Below are positions 35,930-48,962 of a stretch of 64,000 nt of DNA, one piece after another (within the stretch, counting starts at the first letter, position 1; each line of letters starts with the position of its first letter). The stretch spans positions 230,806,335 through 230,870,334 of the forward strand of contig CM060922.1 of NCBI GenBank assembly GCA_030737875.1, in the 5' to 3' direction. The notes under the pieces are model-generated. The model was given only the letters and a program-made list of their open reading frames with translations. It was not told where the DNA came from and ran no database searches. Both the position numbers and the translations under genes were made by a program. Source of the stretch: Allium sativum (lineage: Eukaryota > Streptophyta > Magnoliopsida > Asparagales > Amaryllidaceae).

Positions 35930-36660
35930 GTTTTTTTATAGATAAGATAGAAATAAAGATTTAACCTTTATATATATATATAGAATGATAAAGGTGAGAT
36001 TTTTATACATGATAAAGTCCAGATTTTTATATATGACCAAGTCTTATTTTATTTTCTGATTTTAATCTAAGCACCATTGTTTTATTTTAAAAATTTTATT
36101 TAAAACATTTCATAAAAATATTATTGTTATGAACGGTATAAACAAAAATGCAATTTTTATGAGTGGTTTAAAGAAAGATTTGATTTTTAATTAAGGAAAG
36201 ATTCGATTTTTAATATAGAAAAGATGAGATTTTTATCATATGAAAGATGAGATTTCTATCGTATGAAAGATGAGATTTTTATGTATTTGGTTTTGAAATA
36301 AAAATGCGATCTTTATATATGTTGTAGTGAAATAAGAATATAATCTTTATAGAAATATCATTGTGTAAAAATATAATTTTTATACATGAAGTGGCAATAT
36401 AAAAATGTAATCTTTATAACATAAGTAGCGATATAAAAATAAGATTTTTATATACATAATGGAGTTATAAAAATATGATTTTTATTACTTGAATAGCGAT
36501 GTAAAAATATGTTCTAGCGAAAAGATTTGATTTTTAGTCATATAAAAATTTGATTTTTAGCACCATAAGAAAATTTGATTTTTATAAATATAGCGAAGTG
36601 ATAAAAATATGATTTTTATCCATGTAGCGATGAAATAAAAATGTGATTTTTAGTTATGAA
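35930..36660 (+). repeat. Array of short AT palindromes in the B LTR
   Basis: More than ten irregular repeats of the type ATAAAAATNNGATTTTTAT are spaced about 30-60 bp. Each unit is an imperfect inverted repeat. The counterparts are 49900-50110 (D) and 58900-60170 (F). Confidence 0.7.
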
Positions 36661-36743
36661 CAGCGTGGAAAGAAGGAGTTGGAATGTCAGGTAAATAAAT
36701 CCATACCATCGTCCGCTAAAAAATGACGGAGTGGAAACCGAAG

Positions 36744-36758
36744 GTGAGAATTCCTCAT
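36744..36758. repeat. GTGAG...CTCAT dyad, B LTR
   Basis: GTGAGAATTCCTCAT, a slightly eroded form, preceded by GAAG (AAG/GTGAG is donor-like). Confidence 0.5.
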
Positions 36759-37527
36759 TATAATTTTCTACATACAGTTATTTATTTAATACTTGCATAT
36801 ATGAACTGCTCCCCGTCGTCCACATACCATGGACGACTTGTTTGATTGTTTGTTTAGATGATTTATTTGTTTGAATTGGTTTGGGATGAGAATTGAATTG
36901 AATTGATTGAGTTGTTATGTGTGTATGGCGCGAGCCAGTATCAGGAGAGGGGTAATGCTAGACATTACCTGATTTTGATATCGCGCCATTATAATGCCGA
37001 AATTTTCTGAAATAAAAGGTGTTAGTTAAAAATAACATTTTTATTGAATGAATTAACTGTTAAAAATAGTAAAGTGTTGAAATAAATATTTTAACGTTAA
37101 AAATATAATTTTTAACATATAAAAGAATGGGATAGAATTCTCCTGAAATGAAAATGAATATTCATTTACAAATCAGACAATTTGTTTAGGTACACCCATT
37201 TGACTGATATTGATTGGGACGATAAATTTCACATATCGCCCAACCGCACAAATAATATTCAGTATTTGTGGATTGAAACCCCACACGAGTATTGGGATGA
37301 TATATGACATACACTAGTCCCAATAATTAGCAGCATGTCAATCAATTTGTTGACAGGCTGTTGTAAGCATTAAATATTTATATTTAATGCTTATGTAGTG
37401 TAGAATGCACTCTGGATGATGGTTGATTGTGTATCATTATTGCTGTATACATGTATTGTATGAAATCCATATAAATAACATTATATGGTAATTGACTGTG
37501 TCTGATTTCAGTTCAGAAAGAAGGAAT

Positions 37528-37585
37528 ATTTTAAAATAACGAATATTTTAAAATAATGAATATTTTAAAATAATATTCAGTAAAG
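37528..37585. repeat. Short tandem repeat AATATTTTAAAATAACG
   Basis: Three copies of about 18 bp lie in the B LTR. Confidence 0.7.
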
Positions 37586-37879
37586 GAATAAAAATGGAAT
37601 TTTGATGTCCGATTTGGGATGGACACGAATATATTTAAATATATAAAACCATGTTGATTAGATTAACGCCATTTTGACGTGAACGACATTTATATCGATT
37701 TTATTCATTTTTATAATGAATATCGAAAAGGTAATGATTTCAAAATCTGATGTTTGAAAATATTATCATTTATATGTTAATGATATGGAATATTCAATTT
37801 TGATTTAAAATTAAATATGAAGTTGAAACCGGTTTTAAAACGAATTTAAAACGATTTATATAATACGTTTTGAATTGAA

Positions 37880-38160
37880 ATCAACAAAATATATATAATA
37901 TATATATTATATATATTAAATGGCCTGAATAGAACGCGCCGTGCAGTGTCCGTTCGCAAATTTCGACCATTGACTTCGAATTGACGTTACGGGTGATCCG
38001 ACCGTCAGATTCTCCTAAACCAGAACCGTTGGGTTCGTATCGAAAAGAGCTTTTGAACGAATATAAGAAATGTGAAATCTAACGGATGGATTTGGAATTA
38101 TGTCCAAATCAAATTTAGATAAGGTCGTTGTAAGTGCGGTTCGATGAACGTTTATGTGAA
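37880..38160 (+). repeat. Second copy of a U3-type module in mid LTR (B)
   Basis: It includes an AT palindrome run (37885-37915), CCGTTGGGTTCGTATCGAAA, a CTAACGGAT block, and ATGTCCAAATCAAATTT with AAGGTCGTTG. It repeats the content of the LTR's own beginning (about 34870-34985). D has the same arrangement on the minus strand (48170-48450). Confidence 0.55.
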
Positions 38161-39307
38161 AGATATATTCATATCGTTATTTCTAATACGATATTTGTTG
38201 GTTTCAGAGTTTGATATTGAATATAAGCCGATATAATTTCTATTCAGAGCCATGTATTTAATATCAAATGGGATTTTGGGTTTGTCGTGAATGGTGTCTT
38301 AAATAACATTGTTCTAAAACCCAGTTGAAAAAGAATAAATATTTTAATTAAGATTTAGTGAAATTTTCCAGTTGATTAATATTTAATTGGAATTGAATTT
38401 AAATAGAATTTTTGGGTTTATCGTGAACGGTGTTTAAATAACACCTGTTCTTTAACCCGATTAACAATGGAATGAGAATTTGGGTTGTCGTGAATGGTAT
38501 CTTTAATAATACAGTTTTTAAACCCAATGGAGTTAAGGAAATTAGAAACTAACTGGAGATCAGCTAAGTTGAATGGTTTCCTGGGTATTGATCTGATGTT
38601 GATTTCGGCCTTTGGGATTAATATTTAGGGAATTGTTCTCTTGCTAATTTACGGTTAGAGACTGATAGAATGGAATGTAATTTTGGGTTTATCTTGAACC
38701 GTATTTTAAATGATATTGGTTCTTTAACCCATTTGAAGACAGGATATGATTTCCCAAGTTATATAATCATTAATATTGATTTTTGGGAAGATTAAAACTA
38801 AGTGGAGTTTTAATGAATCTTTAATTAGATTGAAATGATCGAGAATGGAGTACCACCAGTTTTGCTCCAAGCGATAGTTAAATCTTTAATTAGATTTGAA
38901 CGTGAAATGATAATTAATTTTACCGATAACAGCGTGGTGTTAGATATGGAGTATTACCAGTTTTGCTCCATTGGATGAGTAGGTTGGGATTGGGAAATTA
39001 AACAAATGATTACTTCGGTAAGGGTCGCTGATCCCGACTAGTTTGGGTAACCTTAACATGGTTTGAAATGATATTCAAAGAAAGATTAGTGAATAAATTT
39101 AAAATAATTTATCTTTGATAAAATTAATGGGAACCTATTCCAAAATGATGTGAATATTTGAATAAAAGAATATTCTGGACTAGAAAGAGGTGTATGTTGT
39201 GTTTTTATAGAACTTGTTTATAATATACACAAGTTATTCGGAAAGGTCGGGTTTATACCCATTCTGAATAATTAATTCGACGATAAGTCGACGATGAAGA
39301 CGGTGGT

Positions 39308-39326
39308 TGAAGAACGGAGGTCTTCA
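39308..39326. repeat. 19-nt hairpin, B LTR
   Basis: TGAAGAACGGAGGTCTTCA has the same length and position class as the A, D and F copies. Confidence 0.5.
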
Positions 39327-41149
39327 CATCGTCTGGATGATTACTGATGTCTTGATTGGACTGTACACCCAAGACGAGGTAATAAGTGGTGATCGTCCAG
39401 ACGTACATGGAGATCGACGGATATGCGAGGGCCTCTCTCCTGTATTGGACATATGAGATAAGGAATAAGGTGCCTCCGGTTTCGTTCAGACCCAGAACGA
39501 ACTTGTAAATGGACTGTGTGTTTGACATTGGATTTCATTCTGTGTGATTGATAGACATCAGTTGCATAGCGTGAATTGCCTGTGTGGCATGCTGAGATGC
39601 AAATGATCAGGGCTTCTGTTGAAAAGCAAAGTCTTGTGGTTGATGATCAAAGCATATCTTTAATATAGCGCCGCTTTGTGTATAGCGTTATGTAATGACC
39701 CGGGAATTTTTCGACTTTGGTTATCGCCATAAACTCAATGATGACTAACCAACATCGAAAAATACCAGTCATTAATGAAAGAAATTAGAGGGTGAGGAAA
39801 AGATAAGATAAAAACTTAGAACAGAAGAAGAAAAAGAACACAATATCAGAGTCACACGAATCTCACAGCGGAACGAATAAATATATTTCATAACATAACT
39901 TTGAAATACAACTCTGTACTTGAATATACATATCATTATCAAAGTACAACACTTACAACACAGCAGAAATAACTATAGCTATATAATCCTGAAGCCTCCT
40001 GCTCCAGCTCTTCAATTGCATCTGTAAATCCCGACTACTTGACTGCCCGTACAAAATTGGGCACCCAAGAGTTTAGGTAAAACAAAACAAAATAAACACC
40101 AGGTCAGTCTGGTATGAGTAAAACAGTTCGAACTAGTAAACGATATCTCATAAGACCACGCCGTATAACAGAACGGGTTTTTCCCATATGAGAATCCAAA
40201 TTATCTTTATATCAAAAACCTTTTGATATTATAATAATGTCTATCAACCGCAATATAATAATCATGTAGCAGAAACGCTTTCATCTCACGTTCTACATAA
40301 ATAGTATACAATCAAACCGCAAGCACGTATTGGGTAATGGATTTCCAACTATGACAAGGTATGGAACCACCTTTCACTAGTGTACCTCTAGAAAGGAATA
40401 CACTTGGTTCAACAAGAACATCTTGCAACCCGGCCACACATGACCGACCACTCATTTCGCTTGAGTGTATCGAATGTATATCACCAACAGTTGGGATCAA
40501 CAACCGTTTCCCGAATGGGACAGCATCAACAATAGATTTTTAGCAGTAAATGAATCTCTAGATCAGGTGATTATACACCCTACTTCGGTGCGACCGACTT
40601 AGCCATGCTGCCTGCCCGATTTCTGTCATTTACCGGATGTGTGGCTAGAAGCTACGCTTTATCATCACACCAGATTCACTTTGAATGCCACATCGTCAAA
40701 TCCATCAAATCACCGATTGATGTCCTCAACCATACATTATGTGTTAGCTAAAAGAAGTTTCCTTCTCTGCTTCCACTCTTGGTATGGTTGGAGAAATCAA
40801 TATATGTGATCGTCTGAAAATACTCTGTCAGAGATCCGTCCATACAAGTCATCTAGGAATAGGATGAACCGAAGGCACTATTCTGTAAACAAGATAGCCC
40901 TTGCATAACTCCGTCTTCAATTTCCTTTGGCATATATGATTCGCAATGCTTATGCCAATAAAGAGTGGTTCTTTGGATAATAATCCAACCGGTCTCTCCA
41001 TATTAACAACGTTAAAATGGTCAAAACTTCGATATTCTGTGATTTAACTATCGAAGAAAACAGATGTGCAAACAACGATATTATTTCCAAATGGAAATTT
41101 ATATCGATCAAACATCATTCAACATTTATCTCTTTATTTCATTAATTTA

Positions 41150-41490
41150 CTTATCTCTTGTTTCCTTATATTCAATATTTCTTATTTTCTAAATTTGGAA
41201 AATATACGTTATTAACAATGGAAAACATTTCCATTTCTTGTTTTCTTAATTAGAAAACATTTCTGGTTTCTTATTTGGAAAACATTTCCAAAGCTTCTTC
41301 ATTGGACTTAGACAGATGTTTAAACAAACCATCGCGATGCCAACTCAAACCATTTCCTTTAATTACTAAATTCACTTAACCATCCTTTGATATCGAACCT
41401 TAACCATTCCTTAGTTAAAAATGAAGTCAATCAAGTTGGGGTAATACTACCTCTCAGACCTGAACTGAACAACGTTTCTAACCTTGAAAT
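41150..41490 (-). repeat. Module shared between LTRs and interiors (C LTR copy)
   Basis: On the plus strand it contains AATGAAGTCAATCAAGTTGG...CTACCTCTCAGACC. Closely similar stretches lie in the G interior (about 21930-22200), the C interior (about 45060-45420, continuing at 51926) and, on the other strand, the A LTR (about 25845-25925 and 32060-32140). Confidence 0.65.
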
Positions 41491-41639
41491 AGACAAAGTT
41501 CACCCTTCTAATTCTTTAACAAACTTCCTTACGTAACTCTCTTTCAAATCTTTTCTTATTCGAAAATTCTTTCCTTCGATAAGGTACATTCGATAACTCT
41601 ATTCAATTTATTCTATTCACTGATTCAACTTTAACTCTA

Positions 41640-41890
41640 TTCACTTAACTCCTATCGAATAAACTATATTCGATAACTCTTTTAATTCTATTTGAACAAA
41701 CTATATATTCGATTAACTCCTTTTACTATATTCGAATAAACTATATTCAAGTAACTCATTTATTCTATTTGAATAAACTATATATTCGATTAACTCCTTT
41801 ATTCTATTTGAATAAACTATACTCGATTAACTCATTTTACTCTATTCGAATAAACTATATATTCGATTAAATCCTTTTAACTCGATTAAA
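41640..41890. repeat. Minisatellite ATTCGAATAAACTATATATTCG type
   Basis: About five to seven diverged copies, with unit length around 30-55 bp, of a phrase containing GAATAAACTATAT and CGATTAACTC. Confidence 0.7.
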
Positions 41891-42418
41891 CTATTCATTT
41901 ATAAAGATTTACTTTTAGTAACGGTTCTTCACTTTACAAATGATTTCCTTCTTATAACAGTTTCCATTTTATAACGTTTATTCATTTTCTAAATATCTCC
42001 TATTTATAAATATTCCAATTTATAAATATTTCTTATTTATAAATATTTTATTTTCAAATATCACTTTGAAAATATTCCCTTGTCAACATTTCGGTATGTT
42101 ATGGTATTCAACATATCAAATCACGATGATCAGTATCGTCCAAACACATATAATCGACAACAGATTATATATCACATCATATATCACAATATATGAAAAA
42201 CAGTAAAATAAATGTTGAGCATGTTTCCCTGCATCACAGATTTTAAACAATATAGATAACATCACTTTCAGTTCCATATGATATATTCTATTAAACAGAA
42301 TCAATATAGAAATTCAACTATCTGACTAGTAGTTCAATCAAACAGTCAACACACAGTCAATCATCAATATTTAACAGTTTTAAAAATACAACATGAAATT
42401 ATAAACTGTTCAGAGTTA

Positions 42419-42433
42419 GTGAGATTTACTCAC
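42419..42433. repeat. GTGAG...CTCAC dyad, C LTR
   Basis: GTGAGATTTACTCAC, perfect 5-bp arms, downstream of the leader on the minus strand. Confidence 0.6.
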
Positions 42434-42679
42434 TTTGGCAGTTCATCGTTAAAGAACGATAAATTGTTGTTTGATATGAATCAAACAGTTTATTTCGCCA
42501 TAAATTCAAATGAGCTCCACTTTCAGTCAGTTCCATTAGGTTGTGTCCGTCCATATGATCCTGTCGGATCCAGTTTCGCTGAAAACCGATATTGTATGAT
42601 AAAGTTGTTCAACTTCTAAGTTTGTATACATTTATATTATATAAAAGCATTTTCAAACGGGCCTTTCCCCTTTCAATAA

Positions 42680-43327
42680 AAATCGGCCCACTTACTTTAT
42701 CATTAGCCCATACCTCTTTCCCTTTAACCAAGGCCCGCTTTCACCCTTCTTCACGGATCCCCCCAACTGGAAAAATCGAGCTGCCATAATGGCTTTTCCA
42801 TCATGAATGTCGTGACTGCTATCATCACCAAACTCAACCAACCCTCCTCAAACTTACGCAACTACCCTTACTCACCACTCCTCTCCGCGCCCGACACTAC
42901 CATCATAGCCTTTCCAAGCTCGGACCCATGCGTCGTAAATCATCATAGCAGGCACCAAACTCAACTGACACCGAAATCCACCAAAAATACCCACAAGCTT
43001 CTACACCTCACCAGAAATCCAAAAACGACCCAAAAATACAAACCGATGCTTCCATCGAATTCGAAAGGAAATCCTAGCTTCACTGCTCTAAAATCTGAAC
43101 AACAAATATGCCATTGCACCTCTCAGAATGGACACCAGATTGAAGTTCAAGCTCTCGTGAGACCAAAAATATAACTCCTTTGATTTATAGATTTACTCTC
43201 GAATTTCTTTTGATTTTAGAAGATCTGGATCTTCACGTATTGGGTAAACAGATGGCGGCTACCGCGTTTGACTTTGGAAGAGAAAATGAATTTGGTTTTT
43301 AAGGGGTTAGCTGCTTATTTATATAGG
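42680..43327 (-). promoter_or_regulatory. TATA box and leader of the C LTR
   Basis: The minus strand reads CCTATATAAATAA (43315-43327), followed by about 600 bp of leader with raised GC. A 123-codon plus-strand reading (42803-43174) is antisense to the transcript and resembles nothing known. Confidence 0.5.
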
Positions 43328-44267
43328 AGTTAGTATTTTAGAGTTAGTGTATGAAATGCTTTCCACGTCTTCCTTTTGTATATGGCTGAGAGTCTTGAAC
43401 GTGGCCTTCATTTTTATCAAATACAAGTTAGGATATGTTTATTACTATATCTTTAGAAAAATCATTTAATCCATTATCTAATTTATTAATTTACATACTT
43501 ACGTAATGCTACGGACAGAAATAAAGATACCATTGTATCGAGCTCGGTTCCACGATCCCACAAATGTAATAATACCGGTAGGTTGACTCATATTTTGAAA
43601 CTTCAAAATCTTGATTTTAGGGTGCGAAATACTTCAAATAAAAAGTCGCTTATTAAATTAATTAAAAATTACAGTAAAATTCTAAAAATTTATTTATCAC
43701 TATGTCCCAAAAGAACCTTGTCTAAATGCAAACCCCATCTCTAGTTATATCGAATAAACCGTTACGGTCGATAAACGATTCTATAGCGACTATTTTAAAA
43801 TTTGATTTGGACATATCTCAAAATCTACACGATGAAATCCCGATTTTTCTCTTCCACTAGAAAGATATACTCCACCAGCTCCACACGTTTCTTGTTTCAC
43901 AAAAATGCGGCTTAAAACGAATCCTGTATATTCGGTTGAAGTTCAAATCGCCAATTTACGAATTGCAACGCCATTTCAAGCTCGATTTTAATTATATTAT
44001 AATTCTATGTTCAAACTGTCGTTTATATAATATATTCGTTATTCTAATTCAATTCCAAGCTGAATTAAATATCACAGATGATCCGGTTCACACCATATCG
44101 TCATTTCAGCCAATTCTGATTATTTCAGAATTTTATATATTATTTAATTTATTATTTTAATTAAATATTCATCATTATTTAATCCCACGACCACTAAATT
44201 CTCTAAACCACTATTTATGTAATTAAATAAATTAATTATAATACCTCTGCTAATGCGGGTCATTACA

Positions 44268-45415
44268 ATCTTCCCCACTTAAAATAATTTTGCCCTCGAA
44301 ATTGCTAAAAGGTAGAGGACGACCCTATCGACTGGTTAGAACATATTTGTTCACTTCTTAACTTCAGTTTTAACTGAACCAATTAAATTTCAATTAAATT
44401 ATTAATTAATTCTTATCAACGAAAATTTTCAAAAAACCGGAAAATTTTCTAACACCTTAACTTTTTTGAAAAATTTCGCCAGCACGTCCTTTGTACTGGT
44501 CCATCGATCAAACTCCCACTCGCCTCTCTGGGCCATCTCCATCCCAAAATAAAATCAAACAGCCAAGCGGCTTGCCAATTCGGCTCATATATGCCAATCC
44601 ACTAGAAATATAAACTTGTACCTTTTGTCGGCATATCATTATATCCTTTCCACATGTTATCAATTTAGCGGATACAAGGGTCATCCCAATCAAATTCCAG
44701 TCTGCTTTTATCCACAACACAACCATTCGCTTATATCCGAGCCAAGTATCATTTCAACTCGAGTTTCTTCTTGATTCCCAACTCTTAACTTGATTATCAC
44801 ATTACACTTCAAATTTGAATCTCACAATCTAATTTGTCTTGATATTATTCTAATTCAATCTCAGTTACCACTTTACTGGTTTTACTTTAATTCAATTTTG
44901 CTTTCACAAATTTCTGTTAAATTTGTTTTTAATTCAAACAGTCTTTCCCTGGGAGTTTTCACACAGTTTACTCTTTCAAAAATCAAAATTTCCTTTTGAA
45001 CATGTCATTGAGCCCTTAAATAATATTCCCTTAGTTAAATCACTTCTCTATTTCTTTATCAATATTTGTTAACCAAATAGTTTCAATAACCATATTGGCC
45101 TTTTATGTTATTTGGAAAACATTTCCGAATACCGCCTTCCTTTATTATCTAAACTTTAGAAAATATATGCTATTTATAATTGGAAAATATTCCAATTACT
45201 TATCTCTTTTCCGATCTCGTTTATTTCTATACTTAGGAAATATTCTTATTATATTTCCAAGCTTACACTTATTTGGGTTAAAACGGATGTTGTGTAAAAC
45301 ATCGTTACGACAACCCAAATACTATATTCAACTAAATCTTATTAAACATTGATCTTCGAGCCTGAAATCTTACTATTTATTTGTTAATAATGAAATCAAT
45401 CAAGTTGGGGTATAA
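44268..45415 (-). mobile_element. Interior of element C, part near the 3' LTR, non-coding
   Basis: It starts with the polypurine tract (minus strand TTAAGTGGGGAAGAT, 44268-44282) preceded by TTTCGAGGGCAAAATTATT. It holds one copy of the conserved interior motif (44439-44499), a CCAAGCGGCT phrase (near 44563) that recurs at about 52318, and the LTR-shared module from about 45060. A 72-codon minus-strand reading (44508-44726) has no recognisable domain. Confidence 0.7.
44439..44499 (-). repeat. Conserved interior motif (element C, copy 1)
   Basis: The minus strand reads CCAGTACAAAGGACG...GGCGAAATTTTT...AAGGTGTTAGAAAA. Confidence 0.6.
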
Positions 45416-45420
45416 CTACC
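45416..45420. repeat. Target site duplication CTACC, left copy (D)
   Basis: It is repeated at 51921-51925. Joining the flanks restores the CTACCTCTCAGACCTTGA motif seen elsewhere in the window. Confidence 0.9.
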
Positions 45421-46979
45421 TGTAAAAACCCGCAACTTCCCCGTAAAGGAAAGTGTCGGATAGTTCGAGAACAAACCACAACAGAACGCATACAGAAGAA
45501 CGTTCCATTGTATATTACAACAATGCATCAGATTACAAGAATATACAGAGTATAAATGAATATTACACAGAAATATCAGAGATTTAAATTACATTTAAAT
45601 ACATAGCAGCGGAAAAATAATACAATACACAACTAGAATGAGATATACGGATACAAAGCTTTCCGAATATCGTTCCAGCTGTAAACCAGGATCCTGTGAA
45701 TATAAATCTGCAAAATCGAAACTACTAGCTGCCCGTGTCAAAATAGGGGCACCCAGAGTTTAGGTTAAAACAATAAACTCCAGGTCAGTCATGAGACTGG
45801 TGTGAGAACTAAAACAGTTATAATTCTTTATTTTAAAGTTCGGTAAATCAAGGGACCACGCCGTATAACACGGAACGGGTTTCCTCCCAAGAATACCAGT
45901 GCATAAAACAAACAGCGCAATGCTAAAAAAAGAAAAAATGAAGCTATTATAAGACCCAGTTCCCATCACACAATGCAATCGCAAGCCGGAGGATAGGGTT
46001 TTTACCTTATAATAGCCAAGAATGCTTGATACGTTGAAAACAAATCATTTGATACTATTATAAATGCATAGTGTATAAAACAACTTCAAATCATAAGTAT
46101 CAATCATAGGCGGCATGAGCGCCCCATCCCACTATGTCACCATACTAGGTTCTACAATTAAAACCGCAAATGTCACGTATTTGGAAATTGGATTTCCATC
46201 TATGAACCGAGGCCAGGGATCGTCCTCTACCGATTCGAGACTGTCTAGCCCGAGCCTCAGGCAAGTACTCTGTCAAGCCTTTGGATCGTCAGGGCCGGTC
46301 CACCGATGTGGATTAAAATTCCTGAACACTACGTTTCCCCACCCTATGGGGTGTAAGTCTGGTCCGTCTGCCGGCCAGAATGCATCGGCCGAAACCGATA
46401 TAACCGAGGCGCCTCGCAACAGCAACAACCACATAAGTCAAACTCGTCAGGGCGTGTAAAACCACTGACGCCACTTCTAGCTAGAAAGAAACGCATGCCC
46501 TCCCTGAGGTCCTCTCCCGTTTTTGGTTCACAACCGGGGTGCGAGGCTCGCGAATTCACGTTACACAAAGCTGTGCCACACAGGCTATGCTTTGATCATC
46601 ACCACAAGACTTTGCTTTTCAACAGAAGCCTTGATCCATTGCCACTTAGGCATGCCACACAGGAAATTCACTCCATGCGTTTGATATCCATCAATATATA
46701 ACCCCTGAGCTCGTACGTCTCAGAGAAGGGCGTTAAGCAAGAGAATAAATTCTCCGCCGCCAAACAGATATATATTTAATAGAAATCAATCACACAGACT
46801 AAAATCCAATGTCAGACACACAGTCCATTTACAAGTCCGTTCTGGGTCTGAACGAAACCGGAGGCACCTAGTACCCCGCATATCCATCGATCTCCAAGTA
46901 CGTCTGGACGATCACTAACTGTTTCCATCTTTTTGGGTGTACAGCCCAATCAAGATCATCAGTTATCACCCAAACGACG

Positions 46980-46998
46980 TGAAGACTTCCGGTCTTCG
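46980..46998. repeat. 19-nt hairpin, D
   Basis: TGAAGACTTCCGGTCTTCG, with imperfect arms GAAGACT and GGTCTTC. Confidence 0.5.
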
Positions 46999-48169
46999 AC
47001 CACCGTCTTCATCTTCGACACCACGTCGAATCAGTTATTCAGAATGGGATAAACCCGGTCTTTCTGAATGACTCGCGTATATATTATAAAAGTGTTACAC
47101 AAACACAACATACGCCTCATTCTAATTCAGAATATTCTTTTATTCAAATATTCCTATACTTTGGGAAAAGTTCCCATTAATTTTATCCAAGATAAATTCT
47201 TTAAATTTATTCTTTAAGCTCCTTTGAATATCAATTCAAACTAGTCGGGATTAGCGAACCACACCGAAGTAATCATTTATTTTATTTCCCAATCCCAACC
47301 TATTCATCCCATGAAGTAAAACTGGTAATACTTCATATCTAACACCACAGTGTTATCGGTAAATTCAATTACCATTTCACGTTCAAATCTAATTAAAGAT
47401 TTAACCATCGCCTGGAGCAAAACTGGTGATACTCCATTTTCGATCATCTCAATCTAATTAAAGATTCATTAAAACTCCACTTAGTTTTAATCTTTAACTG
47501 GGTTAAAGAATCAGTGTCATTTAAAACACGGTTCACGATAAACCCAAAATCACATTCCATTAATTATCGGGTTAAAGAACAAGTGTTATTTAAAACACTG
47601 TTCACGATAAACCCAAAAATCAATACCAATTCAATTCCAATTAAATATCGTTTAATTGGTACACTTCATTAAATCTAAATAAAAAGATTTAATCTTTTCA
47701 CAACTAGGTTCAAGAACAGTGTTAGTGAAGACACCATTCGCGACAAACCCAAATCACATTTGATACTCAATACAAGGCTCTGAATAGAAAATATATCGGC
47801 TTATATTCAATATCAAATTCTACGACTAACAAATGTCGTATTGGAAATAACGATATAAATATATATCTTTCAAATTTCCATAACAACATCTGTATAATCA
47901 CGAATTCCAACATCGAAATATTCCGAAGACAATTTCGATTCAAATCCACTCCAATGCAATCATTGGAAATTTTGGTTATTTTCAAAACCCTTTTCAAATT
48001 CAATTTATTTATTTAAAAATAAATAGAATTATAATTCTAGTTCAAAACTAGTTCATTTCGATAAAAATCTATTTTTATCTTTTCAAATATGGAGTTTTTC
48101 ATCCCAAATCTTCACAAATCATTTCTTATGATTTTACACAAATTATTACTATTTTTAATAATTTTATCA

Positions 48170-48450
48170 AGGCCCGTACAGTCGATTTCCATCAATGGCC
48201 ATCGAACTGCACTTATAGCGACCTTTTTCAAATTTGATTTGGACATAATTCCAAATCCAACCGTTAGATTTCTAATTTCTAATATTCGTTAGAAAGCTCT
48301 TTTCGATACGAACCCAACGGCTCCGGTTTTAGGAGAATCCGACGGTCGGATCTCCCGTAATGTCCGTTTGAAATAAATGGTCGAAATTCACGAACTGCCG
48401 CGGCGCGGCGCGTTCTATTCAGGCCATTATATTATATATATAATATATAT
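48170..48450 (-). repeat. Second copy of a U3-type module in mid LTR (D)
   Basis: The plus strand has ACCCAACGGCTCCGGTTTTAGG and GTTAGAAAGCTC; it matches B 37880-38160 in reverse. It also resembles D's own transcriptional start region (51540-51670). Confidence 0.55.
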
Positions 48451-48612
48451 AATATATACTTCGTCGATTTCTATTTGAAACGAATTATATAAATAGTTTT
48501 GAATTCGTTTCAAAAACATTTTCAACTTCCTTTTCAATTCAAATCACAATTGAATTCTTCTTTATAGATTCGTTTTAAAATTCATTTCTATTCAATTCAA
48601 ATTTCAATTCAA

Positions 48613-48962
48613 TTTGAATTCGTTTTCAATTCAATTCATTTCGAAATCGTTTTCAATTCAATTCATTTCGAAATCGTTTTCAATTCATTTCATTTCGAAA
48701 TCGTTTTCAATTCACTTTGAATTCGTTTTCAATTCACTTCATTTCGAAATTGTTTTCAATTCACTTCATTTCGAAATCGTTTTCAATTCAATTCATTTCG
48801 AAATCGTTTTCAATTCATTTCATTTCGAAATCGTTTTCAATTCACTTTGAAATCGTTTTCAATTCACTTTGAATTCGTTTTCAATTCAATTCATTTCGAA
48901 ATCGTTTTCAATTCATTTCATTTCGAAATCGTTTTCAATTCATTTCGAAATCGTCGATTTCG
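48613..48962. repeat. Minisatellite with unit CAATTCATTTCGAAATCGTTTT
   Basis: About 13 copies of 22-27 bp. Variant units alternate between CATTTCGAAATCG and CACTTTGAATTCG. The open reading across it is only a by-product of the repeat. Confidence 0.9.

Larger units (their letters stand above)
34619..39690 (+). mobile_element. LTR of giant-LTR element B, truncated by insertion of C
   Basis: It starts TGTAACAACCCGAAAAATCG. Its first 200 bp match the minus-strand starts of D (from 51920) and F (from 63285), and its right part (39240-39690) matches D minus strand at about 46600-47060. It carries GACGAAAC-type blocks (35041 and 35203), TATA (35501-35514), a GC-rich leader, an AT-palindrome array (35930-36660), the GTGAG dyad (36744-36758), a duplicated module (37880-38160) and the 19-nt hairpin (39308-39326). 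The end of the LTR is missing because C inserted at 39691. Confidence 0.75.
39691..44267 (-). repeat. 3' LTR of element C (4.6 kb)
   Basis: On the minus strand it starts TGTAATGACCCGC and ends CCCGGGTCATTACA. Inside, in transcriptional order, are TATA (43315-43327), a leader (43260 down to 42680), a dyad (42419-42433), a tandem repeat (41640-41890), a module shared with interiors (about 41150-41490) and the conserved 3' block. Confidence 0.88.

Noticed and set aside
42803..43174. 123-codon plus-strand reading in the C LTR
   Set aside because: It is antisense to the C promoter, has no recognisable domain, and lies in a leader region of raised GC.
44508..44726. Possible gag remnant in the C interior
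   Set aside because: The 72-codon minus-strand reading has no capsid or zinc-knuckle pattern, and the region aligns with a second non-coding copy near 52260.
48614..48850. 78-codon repetitive reading (FSIQFISKS units)
   Set aside because: It is a translation of the 22-27 bp minisatellite; repeat lengths that are not always multiples of three argue against coding.
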